From contig JAFWFF010000225.1 of NCBI GenBank assembly GCA_017515765.1, positions 1 to 28,742 on the forward strand: 28,742 nucleotides of DNA. Reading direction: 5' to 3'. Below are positions 1-8,020 of the stretch, one piece after another. The notes beneath the pieces are model-generated. The model made no database searches and was not told the DNA's origin. It saw only the letters and a list, made by a program, of their open reading frames with translations. The position numbers and the translations under genes are program-made. Each line of letters starts with the position of its first letter. Within the stretch, counting starts at the first letter, position 1. Source of the stretch: Bacillota bacterium (GTDB taxonomy: Bacteria > Bacillota > Clostridia > Peptostreptococcales > Anaerovoracaceae).

Positions 1-72
1 CCTTGCTATGCTGTAAATGGGCGATCGCCACTATAGAATTATTATATGATTTTTCGGCTTTGTTGGCAAGTG

Positions 73-2048
73 CTATTCCGTGACCACACCTTCCTTAAGC
101 CACCTGTCTACAGTCTCCTCGTCTATGATCGGGATGTCAAGCTCGCGGGCTTTTTTGTTCTTGCCGGATGTCGAAGTGATGTCGTTGTTGATCAGATAGG
201 TGGTCCTGGCGCTGACGGAGCCTGCGACTTTTCCGCCCGCCTCTTCGATCAAAGCCTTCAGCTCGTCGCGGTTCGCGTGGTTGTTTAGGCCGCCGGTGAT
301 GACGAAGGTCATGCCCTCGAACAAAGTGCCTGCGGAGGTGAACGTCTCATCCAGCTTCAGCACGTCTGTGAGGTCTTTGACTATCCTGCGGTTCGCTTCA
401 TCGGCGAAAAACTTCGTATAGCTCTCGGCCATGATGCCGCCGATGCCCTCGATCTCCATCAGTTCTTCTTTGGTGAGCCTCTCCATCGCCTCCCAGCTGT
501 TCCTGCAGTGTTTGGCTATGAGCTTTGCGTTCGCGGTCCCGATCCCGGGAATGCCGAGGGCGAGGAGCAGGCGGTCGGGTGTGGTCTCTGACGCATTCCT
601 GCATGCAGCGAGGAGGTTCTCGTAGGACTTTTCACCAAAGCCCTCCATCCCGACGATCACATCGCGGTGCTCCTCCAGTTTGAAGAGGTCTGCGGGCTCT
701 TTGATGATGCCGCGGGCTATGAATTTCTCTATCGTCATCTCCGAGAGACCGTCGATGTTCATGGCCTCGCGCGACACGAAGAGAGTGAATTTCTTGATCT
801 GTTTGGCGAGGCAGTCCGGGTTCGGGCAGACCAGGGTCCTGACGCCGTTCTCGTCTTTGATCAGAGTCCCGCTTCCGCAGACCGGGCAGGCCGCGGGAGG
901 CGTCTCGGGGCCGCTCATCGTCAGGTTGTCGAGGACCTGCGGGATTATCATATTGGCCTTGTACACCCTGATCGTGTCGCCTATCCCGAGCTTCAGCTCC
1001 TCCATGATGCTGACGTTGTGGAGCGACGCGCGGGAGACGGTGGTGCCTTCCAGTTCCACGGGATCAAATATCGCGACCGGGTTGATGAGGCCGGTCCTCG
1101 AAGCGCTCCACTCTATCTCCCTGAGGGCGGTCTCCGCGAGCTGGTCGCGCCATTTGAACGCTATCGAATCGCGCGGGAATTTGGCAGTAGTCCCGAGAGT
1201 GGCGCTGTAGACCGCGTCGTCCAGTGTGAGCACCAGGCCGTCCGAAGGAAGCGGGTTATCGGCTATCCGGCTCTCGAAATCATCCACCGCAGCCACCACC
1301 GTGCCGGCTGTTACGATGCGGTATCCGACCACGGCGAATCCGAGCCCCGCGAGCCATTTGAATCCTTCCTCGCGGCTCCTCAGCACCTCCTCCGGAGCGC
1401 CGTCCGCGGACACCAGGGCAAAGGCGTGAAACTGCACGTTCCGCTTCGCGGTGACCGATGAGTCGAGCTGCCTGACAGAGCCGGCGCAGAGGTTCCTGGG
1501 GTTCTTGTACGGCTGCTCTCCCTCCGGAAGCGCGTCGTTTATCTCCTCAAAATCCGCGTATGAGATGACCGCTTCTCCCCTTATCACGAGCTCGCCCGGG
1601 AAGGCGATCCTGAGTGGGAGATTAATGAAAGTCGAAGCGTTTCCGGTTATGACCTCGCCGACCTCGCCGTTCCCGCGGGTCACGGCCTTGGCGAGCTTCC
1701 CGTCCTTATTGTCAGGACGACGGTCAGGCCGTCCATCTTCCATGAGAGCAGGCCCTTCTGGTCGCCGAGCCAGCCGGGAAGCGACTCGCGGTCCTTGGTC
1801 TTATCCAGCGAGAGCATCCGGGAAGGGTGCCGCTCTTTGGGGAGCTCCGAAACGACCTCGTAGCCCACCTTCTGCGTCGGGCTTCCGGCGAGAACAATGC
1901 CGCTCTGCTTCTCCAGCTCGACCAGCTCGTCGTAGAGCATATCGTATTCGAGGTTGGTCATTATCTCTTCATCCTGCGCGTAGTATGCCTTGCCGGCGCG
2001 GTTCAGGATGTCGATCTTCTCTTTCATCAAAGTGATGATGTCGCTCAT
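73..2048 (-). CDS. ligA: NAD-dependent DNA ligase LigA (frameshifted as read)
   Basis: LigA seals nicks in duplex DNA using NAD+ during replication and repair. The N-terminal frame (1680-2048) holds the Ia/adenylation region with the catalytic KMDG motif (Lys104), then slips at about 1706-1712. The second frame (from about 1709 down to 73) carries the rest: nucleotidyltransferase, OB fold, a four-Cys zinc finger (CPVCGSG and CPNPDC), HhH repeats and a C-terminal BRCT domain. Adding one T in the coding strand (ACA-ATAAGG to ACA-TATAAGG) restores LTYKDGKLAK and a protein of about 658 residues, normal for LigA. The start at 2048 has GGGGA upstream and lies 17 nt after the pcrA stop, so the two genes form one operon. 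LigA is generally essential, so a sequence error is more likely than a true pseudogene. Confidence 0.93.
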
Positions 2049-2065
2049 AAATGTCCCCTGCCCTT

Positions 2066-4390
2066 TCAGATCTTTTTGACCGGGGCGATGCCCCTGGCGA
2101 GCTTCTTTGTCGATCCGTCATCAAAAGTCACGGTGATCGCGTTCCCGCGCACCTCAGTGACCGTCCCGGCGCCGAACTTGGCGTGCGATACACGGTCGCC
2201 CGGCGCGAAGTCCGCGTCTCCGGCGGACGCAGCCCTCCTGGTCTCCATCTTTGAGTATTTCAGTGCGTCATAGGGCTTGTAGCCCGCCATTTCCGGCCTG
2301 CTGTACCCGTCGGAGCTTCCGGTCGGAACGCCCGGTCCGGGGTAGCCGTCCGTGAACCTCCTCCTGGAGTTCCGGTCGAATACCGAGTCTCCGGTAAGGA
2401 GTTTCTTGTCTACCTCCCTCAGGAACTGGGACTCCCTGGTATAGTCGGTCCTGCCGTAGAGAGTCCTTACTGCCGCTCCGGTCAGGAAGAGCCGCTCCTT
2501 CGCCCGCGTCATTCCGACGTAGCAGAGCCTGCGCTCCTCCTCCATGCCCTCCTGGGAATCAAAGCTCCTGTGCCCGGGGAAGAGCCCGTCTTCCATTCCG
2601 GGAATGAAGACCACAGGGAACTCGAGGCCCTTGGCGCTGTGTATGGTCATCATGACCACCGCGTCCTGGGTCTCGTCGTGATTATCTATCTCCGACATCA
2701 AAGCCAGCTTCTCCATGAAGCCGTCAATGGTCGGACCTGCTGCCGCCGCGGCTTCACGGGCAGCTTCCCCGGCGTCTCCGGCTTCCCTGTCTTCAGCCTC
2801 AGCTTCCTCCCTGAAGCGCCCGGCCTCGGCTTCTGCCTCATAATCGTTTATTACCGATTTAAATTCCATGAGGTTCTCGATGCGGCCTTCGGACTCGACG
2901 GTGTTCTCGTCCTCCAGCGCTTTGAGATATCCGGTCTTTACGAGGAGCTGGTCATATACGTCGGACACCCTCAGGCTGTCCCGCTCTTCACGCAGCACGG
3001 TCAAAAGCTCCACGAGGTCGCGCACCGCCTCATACGCGCGGCCGGGCAGCGTCGAGAGCACTTCCTCGTCCCTGAGGGATTCCAGGATGCTCTCCCCCCT
3101 CACGTTCGCGAAAGCCGCAAGCTTCTCCAGGGTCTTGTCGCCGATCCCGCGCTTCGGTTCGTTTATGATCCTGCGTAGAGACAGCTCGTCCTTCGGGTTC
3201 ACTATGAGGCGCATGTACGCCATCATGTCCTTTATCTCTTTGCGGTCGTAGTATCTCAGGCCTGAGAGCACCCTGTAGGGGATCCCCCGGTTGGTGAATA
3301 TGTCCTCGAACTGCCTGGACTGGGCGTTCGTCCGGTAGAGTATCGCAAAATCGCTGTACTTGAGATCCGGGTCGCCTCTCCTGAGCATGCTTATCTCGCT
3401 CGCCGTGAACGCGGCCTCGTCCTTCTCCGTATCCGCCCTGTGATAGGTAATCTTCTCGCCTGCTTCCTTCTCTGTCCAAAGCCTTTTGCTCTTGCGGCCG
3501 CGGTTGTTCTCTATGACCGAATGCGCAGCGGCAAGGATATTGCCCTTGGAGCGGTAGTTTTGCTCGAGCTTGATGACGCGCGCCTCCGGGAAATCCTTCT
3601 CGAAGTCCAGGATGTTCCTGATATCCGCGCCTCTCCACTCGTAAATGCACTGGTCGTCGTCGCCGACCACGCAGATGTTCTTATGCCTCTCTGCGAGCAT
3701 CCTGACCAGCTCGTACTGCACGTGGTTGGTGTCCTGGTACTCGTCTACCATCACGTAGCGGAAGCGGTTCTGATACTTCATCAAAGTCCGTTCGTCGCTC
3801 TTAAACAGCCTCACCGTGTTCACCAGCAGGTCGTCAAAGTCCATCGCGTCGTTCTCGTGAAGCTTCCGCTCGTACTCCTTATATACGAGGACCGGGACCC
3901 TGCTCGCGATGTCGTTCCCCTCGTGCTGCTCAAACTGCTCCGCGGTTATCCCCTTCTCCTTCTTGTCGCTTATGATGCTGAGAAGATACGGGACCTTGTA
4001 AGCCTTGGGGTCGATGTTGTTCTCTTTGATGATGTTCTTTATGACGGTCTTCTGGTCGGTCGCGTCATAGATCACGAAGTCCCTGCCGTAGCCGAGCATG
4101 TCCGCGTCGCGCCTCAGGATGCGCACGCACATGGCATGGAAGGTCATGATCCACATGCCCCTCGTGTCCCCGATCAAAGCCTCCACGCGGTCTCTCATCT
4201 CGCCCGCGGCCTTGTTGGTGAAGGTCACCGCGAGGATATTGTACGGGTCGACTCCCTGTTCCACGAGGTACGCGATCCTGTGGGTCATCGTGCTCGTCTT
4301 TCCCGATCCGGCTCCCGCCAGTATCAGCAGCGGCCCTTCGGTATGTTTTACAGCTTCGCGCTGTTTGTCGTTAAGATAGCTGAGATCCAT
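2066..4390 (-). CDS. pcrA: ATP-dependent 3'-5' DNA helicase PcrA (UvrD/Rep family)
   Basis: This superfamily 1A helicase unwinds DNA in nucleotide excision repair, rolling-circle replication and removal of RecA filaments. The 774 residues match the family length. The Walker A motif AGAGSGKT is at residues 25-32 and the Walker B/DExx box DEYQD at 216-220; TNKAAGEM, the Q-motif-like QREAV, GDDDQCIYEWRGA and TIHSAKGLEFP are also present. An Ala/Glu-rich low-complexity stretch lies between the helicase subdomains (around residue 530). The C terminus (PGDRVSHAKFGAGTV) is the Tudor-like domain that binds RNA polymerase in PcrA. The start ATG follows AGAGAGGAAG. It is the first gene of an operon with ligA, the usual Firmicutes pairing. 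Confidence 0.97.
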   Translation of the reverse strand: MDLSYLNDKQREAVKHTEGPLLILAGAGSGKTSTMTHRIAYLVEQGVDPYNILAVTFTNKAAGEMRDRVEALIGDTRGMWIMTFHAMCVRILRRDADMLGYGRDFVIYDATDQKTVIKNIIKENNIDPKAYKVPYLLSIISDKKEKGITAEQFEQHEGNDIASRVPVLVYKEYERKLHENDAMDFDDLLVNTVRLFKSDERTLMKYQNRFRYVMVDEYQDTNHVQYELVRMLAERHKNICVVGDDDQCIYEWRGADIRNILDFEKDFPEARVIKLEQNYRSKGNILAAAHSVIENNRGRKSKRLWTEKEAGEKITYHRADTEKDEAAFTASEISMLRRGDPDLKYSDFAILYRTNAQSRQFEDIFTNRGIPYRVLSGLRYYDRKEIKDMMAYMRLIVNPKDELSLRRIINEPKRGIGDKTLEKLAAFANVRGESILESLRDEEVLSTLPGRAYEAVRDLVELLTVLREERDSLRVSDVYDQLLVKTGYLKALEDENTVESEGRIENLMEFKSVINDYEAEAEAGRFREEAEAEDREAGDAGEAAREAAAAAGPTIDGFMEKLALMSEIDNHDETQDAVVMMTIHSAKGLEFPVVFIPGMEDGLFPGHRSFDSQEGMEEERRLCYVGMTRAKERLFLTGAAVRTLYGRTDYTRESQFLREVDKKLLTGDSVFDRNSRRRFTDGYPGPGVPTGSSDGYSRPEMAGYKPYDALKYSKMETRRAASAGDADFAPGDRVSHAKFGAGTVTEVRGNAITVTFDDGSTKKLARGIAPVKKI

Positions 4391-4414
4391 TAAGACTTCC
4401 TCTCTGTTTATTAC

Positions 4415-4433
4415 GGCGGGCTTAAGGCCCGCC
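4415..4433 (-). other. GC-rich hairpin at the 5' end of the pcrA leader
   Basis: A perfect 7-bp stem (GGCGGGC / GCCCGCC) with a 5-base loop lies about 25 bases before the pcrA start. If transcription begins near 4437 it forms the very 5' end of the mRNA. It has no T-tract on the minus strand, so it is more likely a 5' stabilising stem than a terminator. Confidence 0.4.
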
Positions 4434-4443
4434 TTACACTTCT

Positions 4444-4452
4444 ATTTTATCA
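4444..4452 (-). promoter_or_regulatory. Candidate extended -10 promoter of pcrA-ligA
   Basis: Read on the minus strand, TGATAAAAT is an extended -10 (TG-N-TAAAAT at 4444-4449) about 55 bases before the pcrA start. The -35 region is only a T-rich run (TTTTTT, 16 bases upstream), which is acceptable for an extended -10 promoter but weak. The inferred transcript starts near 4437. Confidence 0.45.
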
Positions 4453-4571
4453 CAGGGCAGGGGGTAAAAAAAGGCTCAGCAGAAATGGGAAACGCACAAG
4501 AGGCAATTATCTGCCTCCTTCGCTGCTGCCTGGCCCGGGCTTTTATTCGGAACGCGATCAAAAGCGGCTCC

Positions 4572-4708
4572 GCCGCCAAAAAAAGCGTTATTTTAAGCCG
4601 CCGCCGCCAAAAACGCGCTGCTTTCGTCACTTTTTTATTCGAAAAACCGTCATTTCTCGCCAGGCCGCCAAGAAAAGCGTTATTTTAAGCCCCCGCCGCC
4701 AAAATCGC
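4572..4708. repeat. Imperfect direct repeat, two copies of about 45 bases
   Basis: A GC/AT-alternating unit occurs at about 4572-4615 and 4664-4708, 92 bases apart. Both copies share a GCCGCCAA start, AAAAGCGTTATTTTAAGCC in the middle and CCGCCGCCAAAA at the end, with a few substitutions and one indel. The copies sit in the interval between pcrA and the cobalamin riboswitch, with no gene. The spacer is unlike the repeat, and two copies are too few for a CRISPR call. Confidence 0.6.
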
Positions 4709-4729
4709 AGTTTTTTTTCATTCCTCCGA

Positions 4730-4758
4730 TTGACTGCCGGCCCGGTGATATATATAAT
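4730..4758 (+). promoter_or_regulatory. Sigma-A promoter of the cobalamin riboswitch transcript
   Basis: TTGACT (4730-4735) and a consensus TATAAT (4753-4758) are separated by exactly 17 bases. Transcription would start near 4765, about 12 bases before the first riboswitch helix. This is one of the best promoters in the window. Confidence 0.8.
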
Positions 4759-4776
4759 TTAAGTGTAGCTAAATAA

Positions 4777-4943
4777 GGTCTTATGTTCCCGCCCGTCAGG
4801 GAGGGCTAAGAGGGAAACAGGTCCGATGCCTGTGCGGTCCCGCCACTGTAGTTGATCTGCCAAGCTCATCATATGTCCACTGAGAGATCGGGAAGGACGA
4901 GCAGCGGCCATAGATCATGAGCCAGGATACCTGCATAAGATCC
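4777..4943 (+). promoter_or_regulatory. Cobalamin (adenosylcobalamin-type) riboswitch
   Basis: The conserved core is unmistakable: GGGAAACAGG, CCTGTGCGGTCCCGCCACTGT in two adjoining blocks (about 4813-4849), GGGAAGG near 4890 and AGCCAGGATACCTGC at 4920-4934. The closing helix P1 pairs GGTCTTATG (4777-4785) with CATAAGATCC (4934-4943), with one bulged T. A P13-like hairpin follows (TCCGG / CCGGA around a CGGTGAA loop, about 4950-4966). Its loop can pair CGG with CCG in the L5 loop, as in the regulatory kissing loop of this class. No cobalamin gene follows; the transcript meets a strong terminator at 5062-5100. Riboswitches of this family normally control corrinoid uptake or synthesis genes. 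Confidence 0.93.
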
Positions 4944-5057
4944 TTCCTTTCCGGCGGTGAACCGGATCAGGGAAGAAACAAGACAGCAAATACGGGCTGT
5001 GGCGGTTGCCACGGCTTATATAGTTTGTGGAACCGGGCTTTTCATTCTTTTTCATAA
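4917..5057 (+). CDS. Possible 46-residue Cys-containing small ORF after the cobalamin riboswitch
   Basis: This is the only short frame that fits between riboswitch and terminator. It begins at an ATG inside the riboswitch core and stops 4 bases before the terminator stem. It encodes a small polar peptide with a TGCGGCHG segment (CxxCH) near residues 27-34 and an aromatic C terminus. No good Shine-Dalgarno precedes the ATG, and no alternative in-frame start with one is visible. The family is not recognised. The frame could be real, a remnant of a lost gene, or chance. Confidence 0.2.
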   Translation: MSQDTCIRSFLSGGEPDQGRNKTANTGCGGCHGLYSLWNRAFHSFS

Positions 5058-5061
5058 GGCG

Positions 5062-5100
5062 CGGAAGAGCGGGCATCGTCAGCCCGCTCTTCCGTTTTTT
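5062..5100 (+). terminator. Intrinsic terminator of the riboswitch transcript
   Basis: A perfect 13-bp stem (CGGAAGAGCGGGC / GCCCGCTCTTCCG) with a 7-base loop is followed by six T. It ends the riboswitch transcript at about 335 nt. It lies over 100 bases beyond the aptamer, so it looks constitutive and not part of the switch. Confidence 0.88.
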
Positions 5101-5109
5101 GCCTTTGAT

Positions 5110-5142
5110 AAACAAAAGACCCCTCCCGCATGGAAAGGGGTC
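5110..5142 (-). terminator. Intrinsic terminator of the ribosomal protein operon
   Basis: Read on the minus strand, GACCCCT and AGGGGTC form a 7-bp stem around an 11-base loop, followed by TTTTGTTT. It starts 23 bases after the rplQ stop and closes the alpha operon. It faces the riboswitch terminator, so the two transcripts converge here. Confidence 0.8.
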
Positions 5143-5165
5143 CGATGTTTTTGATAAAGACTGGA

Positions 5166-5519
5166 CTAGACCAGCTCCAGGAACACGACCTCTGCCGCGT
5201 CGCCTCTCCTGGGTCCAAGCTTCAGGATCCTGGTATATCCGCCGTGTCTCTCCTCATACTTGGGAGCGATCTCGTCAAAGAGCTTCGCGACTACGTCCTC
5301 ATCAAAGATGACTTCGCTTGCGAGTCTCCTGTTCTTGACAGCGGTATCCTTCGTTGTATTCTTGGCCAGAGTGATGAGCTTCTCGGCTTCTCTTCCGGCT
5401 TCCTTCGCTCTGAACTCGGTGGTCTGGATCCTTCCCTCTCTGAGGAGGTCGGTTACCAGATTTCTGAGCATGGATTTGCGGTGAGCGGTGGGCCTGCCCA
5501 ATTTTCTGTATCCGGGCAT
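5166..5519 (-). CDS. rplQ: 50S ribosomal protein L17
   Basis: L17 is a large-subunit protein located near the exit-tunnel side. The 117 residues open with MPGYRKLGRPTAHRKSMLRN, the diagnostic N terminus, which is followed by LREGRI and TEFRAKEAG. The C terminus ends in YTRILKLGPRRGDAAE and VFLEL, typical of the short bacterial form. It is the last gene of the cluster, 43 bases after rpoA, and is followed by a terminator. Confidence 0.98.
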   Translation of the reverse strand: MPGYRKLGRPTAHRKSMLRNLVTDLLREGRIQTTEFRAKEAGREAEKLITLAKNTTKDTAVKNRRLASEVIFDEDVVAKLFDEIAPKYEERHGGYTRILKLGPRRGDAAEVVFLELV

Positions 5520-5562
5520 ATCCGTTTCTCCTTTCTAACTTACGTGCAGGTGCTTTCCGGGC

Positions 5563-6510
5563 TTACTCGTCGGCGTGCTTTCTGAGGGAGAGGCCAAGCT
5601 CCGCGAGCTTTGCCTTCACTTCATCAAGCGACTTTTTGCCCAGGTTTCTGACCTTCATCATTTCTTCTTCGGTCTTCCCCGTGAGTTCCTCCACCGTGTT
5701 GATGGCGGCTCTCTTCAGGCAGTTGTAGGAGCGGACGGAGAGTTCCAGCTCTTCGATGGTCATCTCCAAAGTCTTTTCCTTCTGATCCTCTTCCTTCTCG
5801 ACAAGGATCTCCAGCTCGCTGGTGGCCTCGTCAAGTCTGATGAACTGGTTCAGATGCTCCTGCATTATCTTGGCACCGATGGATACGGCTTCCTCGGGTG
5901 AGATGGAGCCGTCGGTCCAGATCTCGAGTGTCAGCTTGTCAAAGTCTGTCACCTGGCCGACACGGGTATCCTCTACCGTGTAGTTCACCCGGCGTACCGG
6001 AGTGAAGATGGAGTCGACGGGGATCACGGAAATGGGTGTGCTCTCCGTCTTGTTCATCTCGGCGGGAACGTATCCCATTCCCCTTCCGATGTTGATCTCC
6101 ATGACCAGCGTGGCGTTTTCCTCAAGGGTCGCGATGTGAAGATCCGGATTGTAGATCTTCAGCTCGGAGTCGCCGATGATATCGGCCGCGGTGACTTCCT
6201 TGGGTCCCACAGCATTGATGATCACGCGCTTCTCCTCCTCGCTGTCCAGCCTGATGGCCAGTCTCTTGAGGTTGAGGATTATCTCTGTGACGTCTTCCTT
6301 AACTCCCGGGATAGTGGAGAACTCATGGAGTATCCCGTCTATCTTGATGGAAGTTACTGCCGCACCCGGTACTGACGAAAGGAGTATGCGGCGAAGGCAG
6401 TTGCCAAGCGTTGTTCCGTATCCTCCCTGCAGAGGTTCCACGACGAATTTGCCGTATGTTCCGTCTGCGCTGATGGTCTTGGTTATGGTCGGCTTTTCTA
6501 TTTCTATCAT
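5563..6510 (-). CDS. rpoA: DNA-directed RNA polymerase subunit alpha
   Basis: The alpha dimer is the assembly platform of RNA polymerase, and its C-terminal domain touches promoter UP elements and activators. The 315 residues show the N-terminal dimerisation domain (PLQGGYGTTLGNCLRRILLSS, GAAVTSI, near residues 28-60) and a C-terminal domain (LELSVRSYNCLKRAAINTVEEL, then GKKSLDEVKAKLAELGLSL) joined by an acidic linker near 235-250. The length matches Firmicutes RpoA. It sits 16 bases after rpsD and before rplQ, the standard alpha-operon position. Confidence 0.98.
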   Translation of the reverse strand: MIEIEKPTITKTISADGTYGKFVVEPLQGGYGTTLGNCLRRILLSSVPGAAVTSIKIDGILHEFSTIPGVKEDVTEIILNLKRLAIRLDSEEEKRVIINAVGPKEVTAADIIGDSELKIYNPDLHIATLEENATLVMEINIGRGMGYVPAEMNKTESTPISVIPVDSIFTPVRRVNYTVEDTRVGQVTDFDKLTLEIWTDGSISPEEAVSIGAKIMQEHLNQFIRLDEATSELEILVEKEEDQKEKTLEMTIEELELSVRSYNCLKRAAINTVEELTGKTEEEMMKVRNLGKKSLDEVKAKLAELGLSLRKHADE

Positions 6511-6526
6511 GGAAAACCCCCTATTA

Positions 6527-7114
6527 CTACTTGGAGTACAATTCGACGATAAGACGCACTTCGATCGGCGTATCGATCTGCTCCCTGGTGGGATCAGCCA
6601 TTACTGTACCTTCAAGTTTTTCTCTGTCAACAGACAGCCAGCCGGGTACTCCGACCTGCATCTCTTTGATCTCCTTGAATTTCGGAGAGCTCTGGCTCTT
6701 GGCCTTTACCTTGATGACGTCGCCGGGCTTTACCTGGTAGGAAGGAATGTTTACCTTCTTGCCGTTTACGGTGAAGTGGCTGTGCACCACGAGCTGACGG
6801 GCTTCGCGCCTGGTCATGGCAAGACCCATTCTGTATACTACGTTGTCCAGTCTCTCTTCGAGCATCACGAGAAGGTTCTCACCGGTGATACCCTTCTTCT
6901 TTTCTGCCTTCTCAAAGGTATTTCTGAACTGTTTCTCCTGCACTCCGTAGATGAATTTGGCTCTCTGCTTTTCTCTGAGCTGGAGGCCGTACTCGCTCAT
7001 CTTGCGGAAGCTCTGTTTGGGCTTTCTCTTGGATTCTTTATATATGCCCATATGGCTGGGGTCTATCTGGAGGGATCTGCATCTCTTCAGGACCGGATCT
7101 CTGTTTACTGCCAT
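6527..7114 (-). CDS. rpsD: 30S ribosomal protein S4 (zinc-free form)
   Basis: S4 nucleates assembly of the 30S body and shapes the mRNA entry channel. In many bacteria it also represses its own operon. The 195 residues carry the S4 RNA-binding domain (ERLDNVVYRMGLAMTRREAR, VVHSHFTVNGKKVNIPS) at about residues 90-150. The N-terminal region has a single Cys (Cys12), so it lacks the four-Cys zinc site of the C+ form. Its place between rpsK and rpoA follows the clostridial arrangement; in Bacillus subtilis rpsD is elsewhere. Confidence 0.98.
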   Translation of the reverse strand: MAVNRDPVLKRCRSLQIDPSHMGIYKESKRKPKQSFRKMSEYGLQLREKQRAKFIYGVQEKQFRNTFEKAEKKKGITGENLLVMLEERLDNVVYRMGLAMTRREARQLVVHSHFTVNGKKVNIPSYQVKPGDVIKVKAKSQSSPKFKEIKEMQVGVPGWLSVDREKLEGTVMADPTREQIDTPIEVRLIVELYSK

Positions 7115-7133
7115 TATCGATTCCTCCTTTCAA

Positions 7134-7532
7134 TTACACTCTTCTTCTCTTCGGCGGTCTGCATCCGTTGTGGGGGATGGGCGTGATGTCTTTGATCATC
7201 GTGATCTCGAGGCCTGCTGCCTGGAGAGCTCTGATCGCGGCTTCACGGCCTGCTCCCGGACCCTTGACGTAGACTTCTACAGTCTTGAGTCCATGCTCCA
7301 TAGCAGCCTTGGTGGCTACTTCCGCAGCGTTCTGAGCGGCAAAGGGGGTCGACTTACGGGATCCTCTGAATCCCAGGGAACCGGCGCTTGACCATGAAAG
7401 CGCGTTTCCTTCCATATCGGTCAGTGTGACCAGAGTGTTGTTGAAGGTGGACTGGATATGGGCCTGACCTTTCTCAACGTTCTTGCGGTCTTTTCTTCTC
7501 TTTCTTACGACTTTCTTTACTTGCTTAGCCAT
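7134..7532 (-). CDS. rpsK: 30S ribosomal protein S11
   Basis: S11 lies on the 30S platform beside the mRNA exit site. The 132 residues contain AHIQSTFNNTLVTLTDMEGN, GSLGFRGSRKSTPFAAQ, VKGPGAGREAAIRALQAAG and the C-terminal DITPIPHNGCRPPKRRRV, which together define the family. The basic N terminus (residues 3-20) is typical of Gram-positive S11. It is 17 bases after rpsM and 19 before rpsD. Confidence 0.98.
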   Translation of the reverse strand: MAKQVKKVVRKRRKDRKNVEKGQAHIQSTFNNTLVTLTDMEGNALSWSSAGSLGFRGSRKSTPFAAQNAAEVATKAAMEHGLKTVEVYVKGPGAGREAAIRALQAAGLEITMIKDITPIPHNGCRPPKRRRV

Positions 7533-7549
7533 TCTATCCTACCTCCTTC

Positions 7550-7918
7550 CTATTTTTTCTTACGGCCGACCGTGCGCTTGGGTCCCTTGCGGGTACGGGC
7601 GTTCGTCTTGGTGTTCTGTCCTCTAACGGGCAGATTTCTTCTGTGGCGGATGCCTCTGTAGGAACCGATCTCCATGAGCCTCTTGATGTTCATGTTGACC
7701 TCTCTCCTCAGATCACCTTCTACGGAATATTCGTTGTCGATGATCTTCCTGATGCGTCCGGCCTCTTCTTCGGTCAGATCCTTCACCCTCGTGTTGGGAT
7801 CGACTCCGGCCTTTTCCAGAATGATGGCGGCCGTCGGTCTGCCTATTCCGTAGATATAGGTGAGACCGATCTCTACTCTTTTTTCTCTTGGTAAGTCTAC
7901 ACCGGCTATACGAGCCAT
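7550..7918 (-). CDS. rpsM: 30S ribosomal protein S13
   Basis: S13 sits at the top of the 30S head and contacts L5 and the P-site tRNA through its basic tail. The 122 residues begin MARIAGVDLPREKRVEIGLTY and contain the helix-hairpin-helix IYGIGRPTA. The C terminus is the lysine/arginine-rich GQNTKTNARTRKGPKRTVG. The preceding 120-base gap is the longest inside the ribosomal cluster and holds a GC-rich hairpin. Confidence 0.98.
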   Translation of the reverse strand: MARIAGVDLPREKRVEIGLTYIYGIGRPTAAIILEKAGVDPNTRVKDLTEEEAGRIRKIIDNEYSVEGDLRREVNMNIKRLMEIGSYRGIRHRRNLPVRGQNTKTNARTRKGPKRTVGRKKK

Positions 7919-7998
7919 ACTTTCCTCCTTCTCCTATCTTCCGTCACCTTCCGGGAGTGATATAGACAGGAACATTCTAAAAACAAATTCTGACGAGT

Positions 7999-8020
7999 CC
8001 GGGTCCCCGGTATTACCCGG
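7999..8020 (-). other. Hairpin in the rpmJ-rpsM intercistronic leader
   Basis: CCGGGT and ACCCGG form a 6-bp stem around a 10-base loop in the 120-base gap upstream of rpsM. In E. coli, S4 represses the alpha operon by binding a pseudoknot at the rpsM start, so regulatory structure here is plausible. Homology to that element is not shown. Confidence 0.35.

Noticed and set aside
20..29. Palindrome GGCGATCGCC near the left edge
   Set aside because: It is a single short palindrome with no nearby promoter or gene signal. The 72 bases after ligA show no clear terminator or other feature.
4572..4708. Repeats considered as a CRISPR array
   Set aside because: There are only two imperfect copies, no regular spacers and no cas genes.
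4957..5154. 65-codon GTG-started frame with a hydrophobic stretch after the riboswitch
   Set aside because: It reads straight through the strong terminator at 5062-5100, and its start has no usable ribosome binding site.
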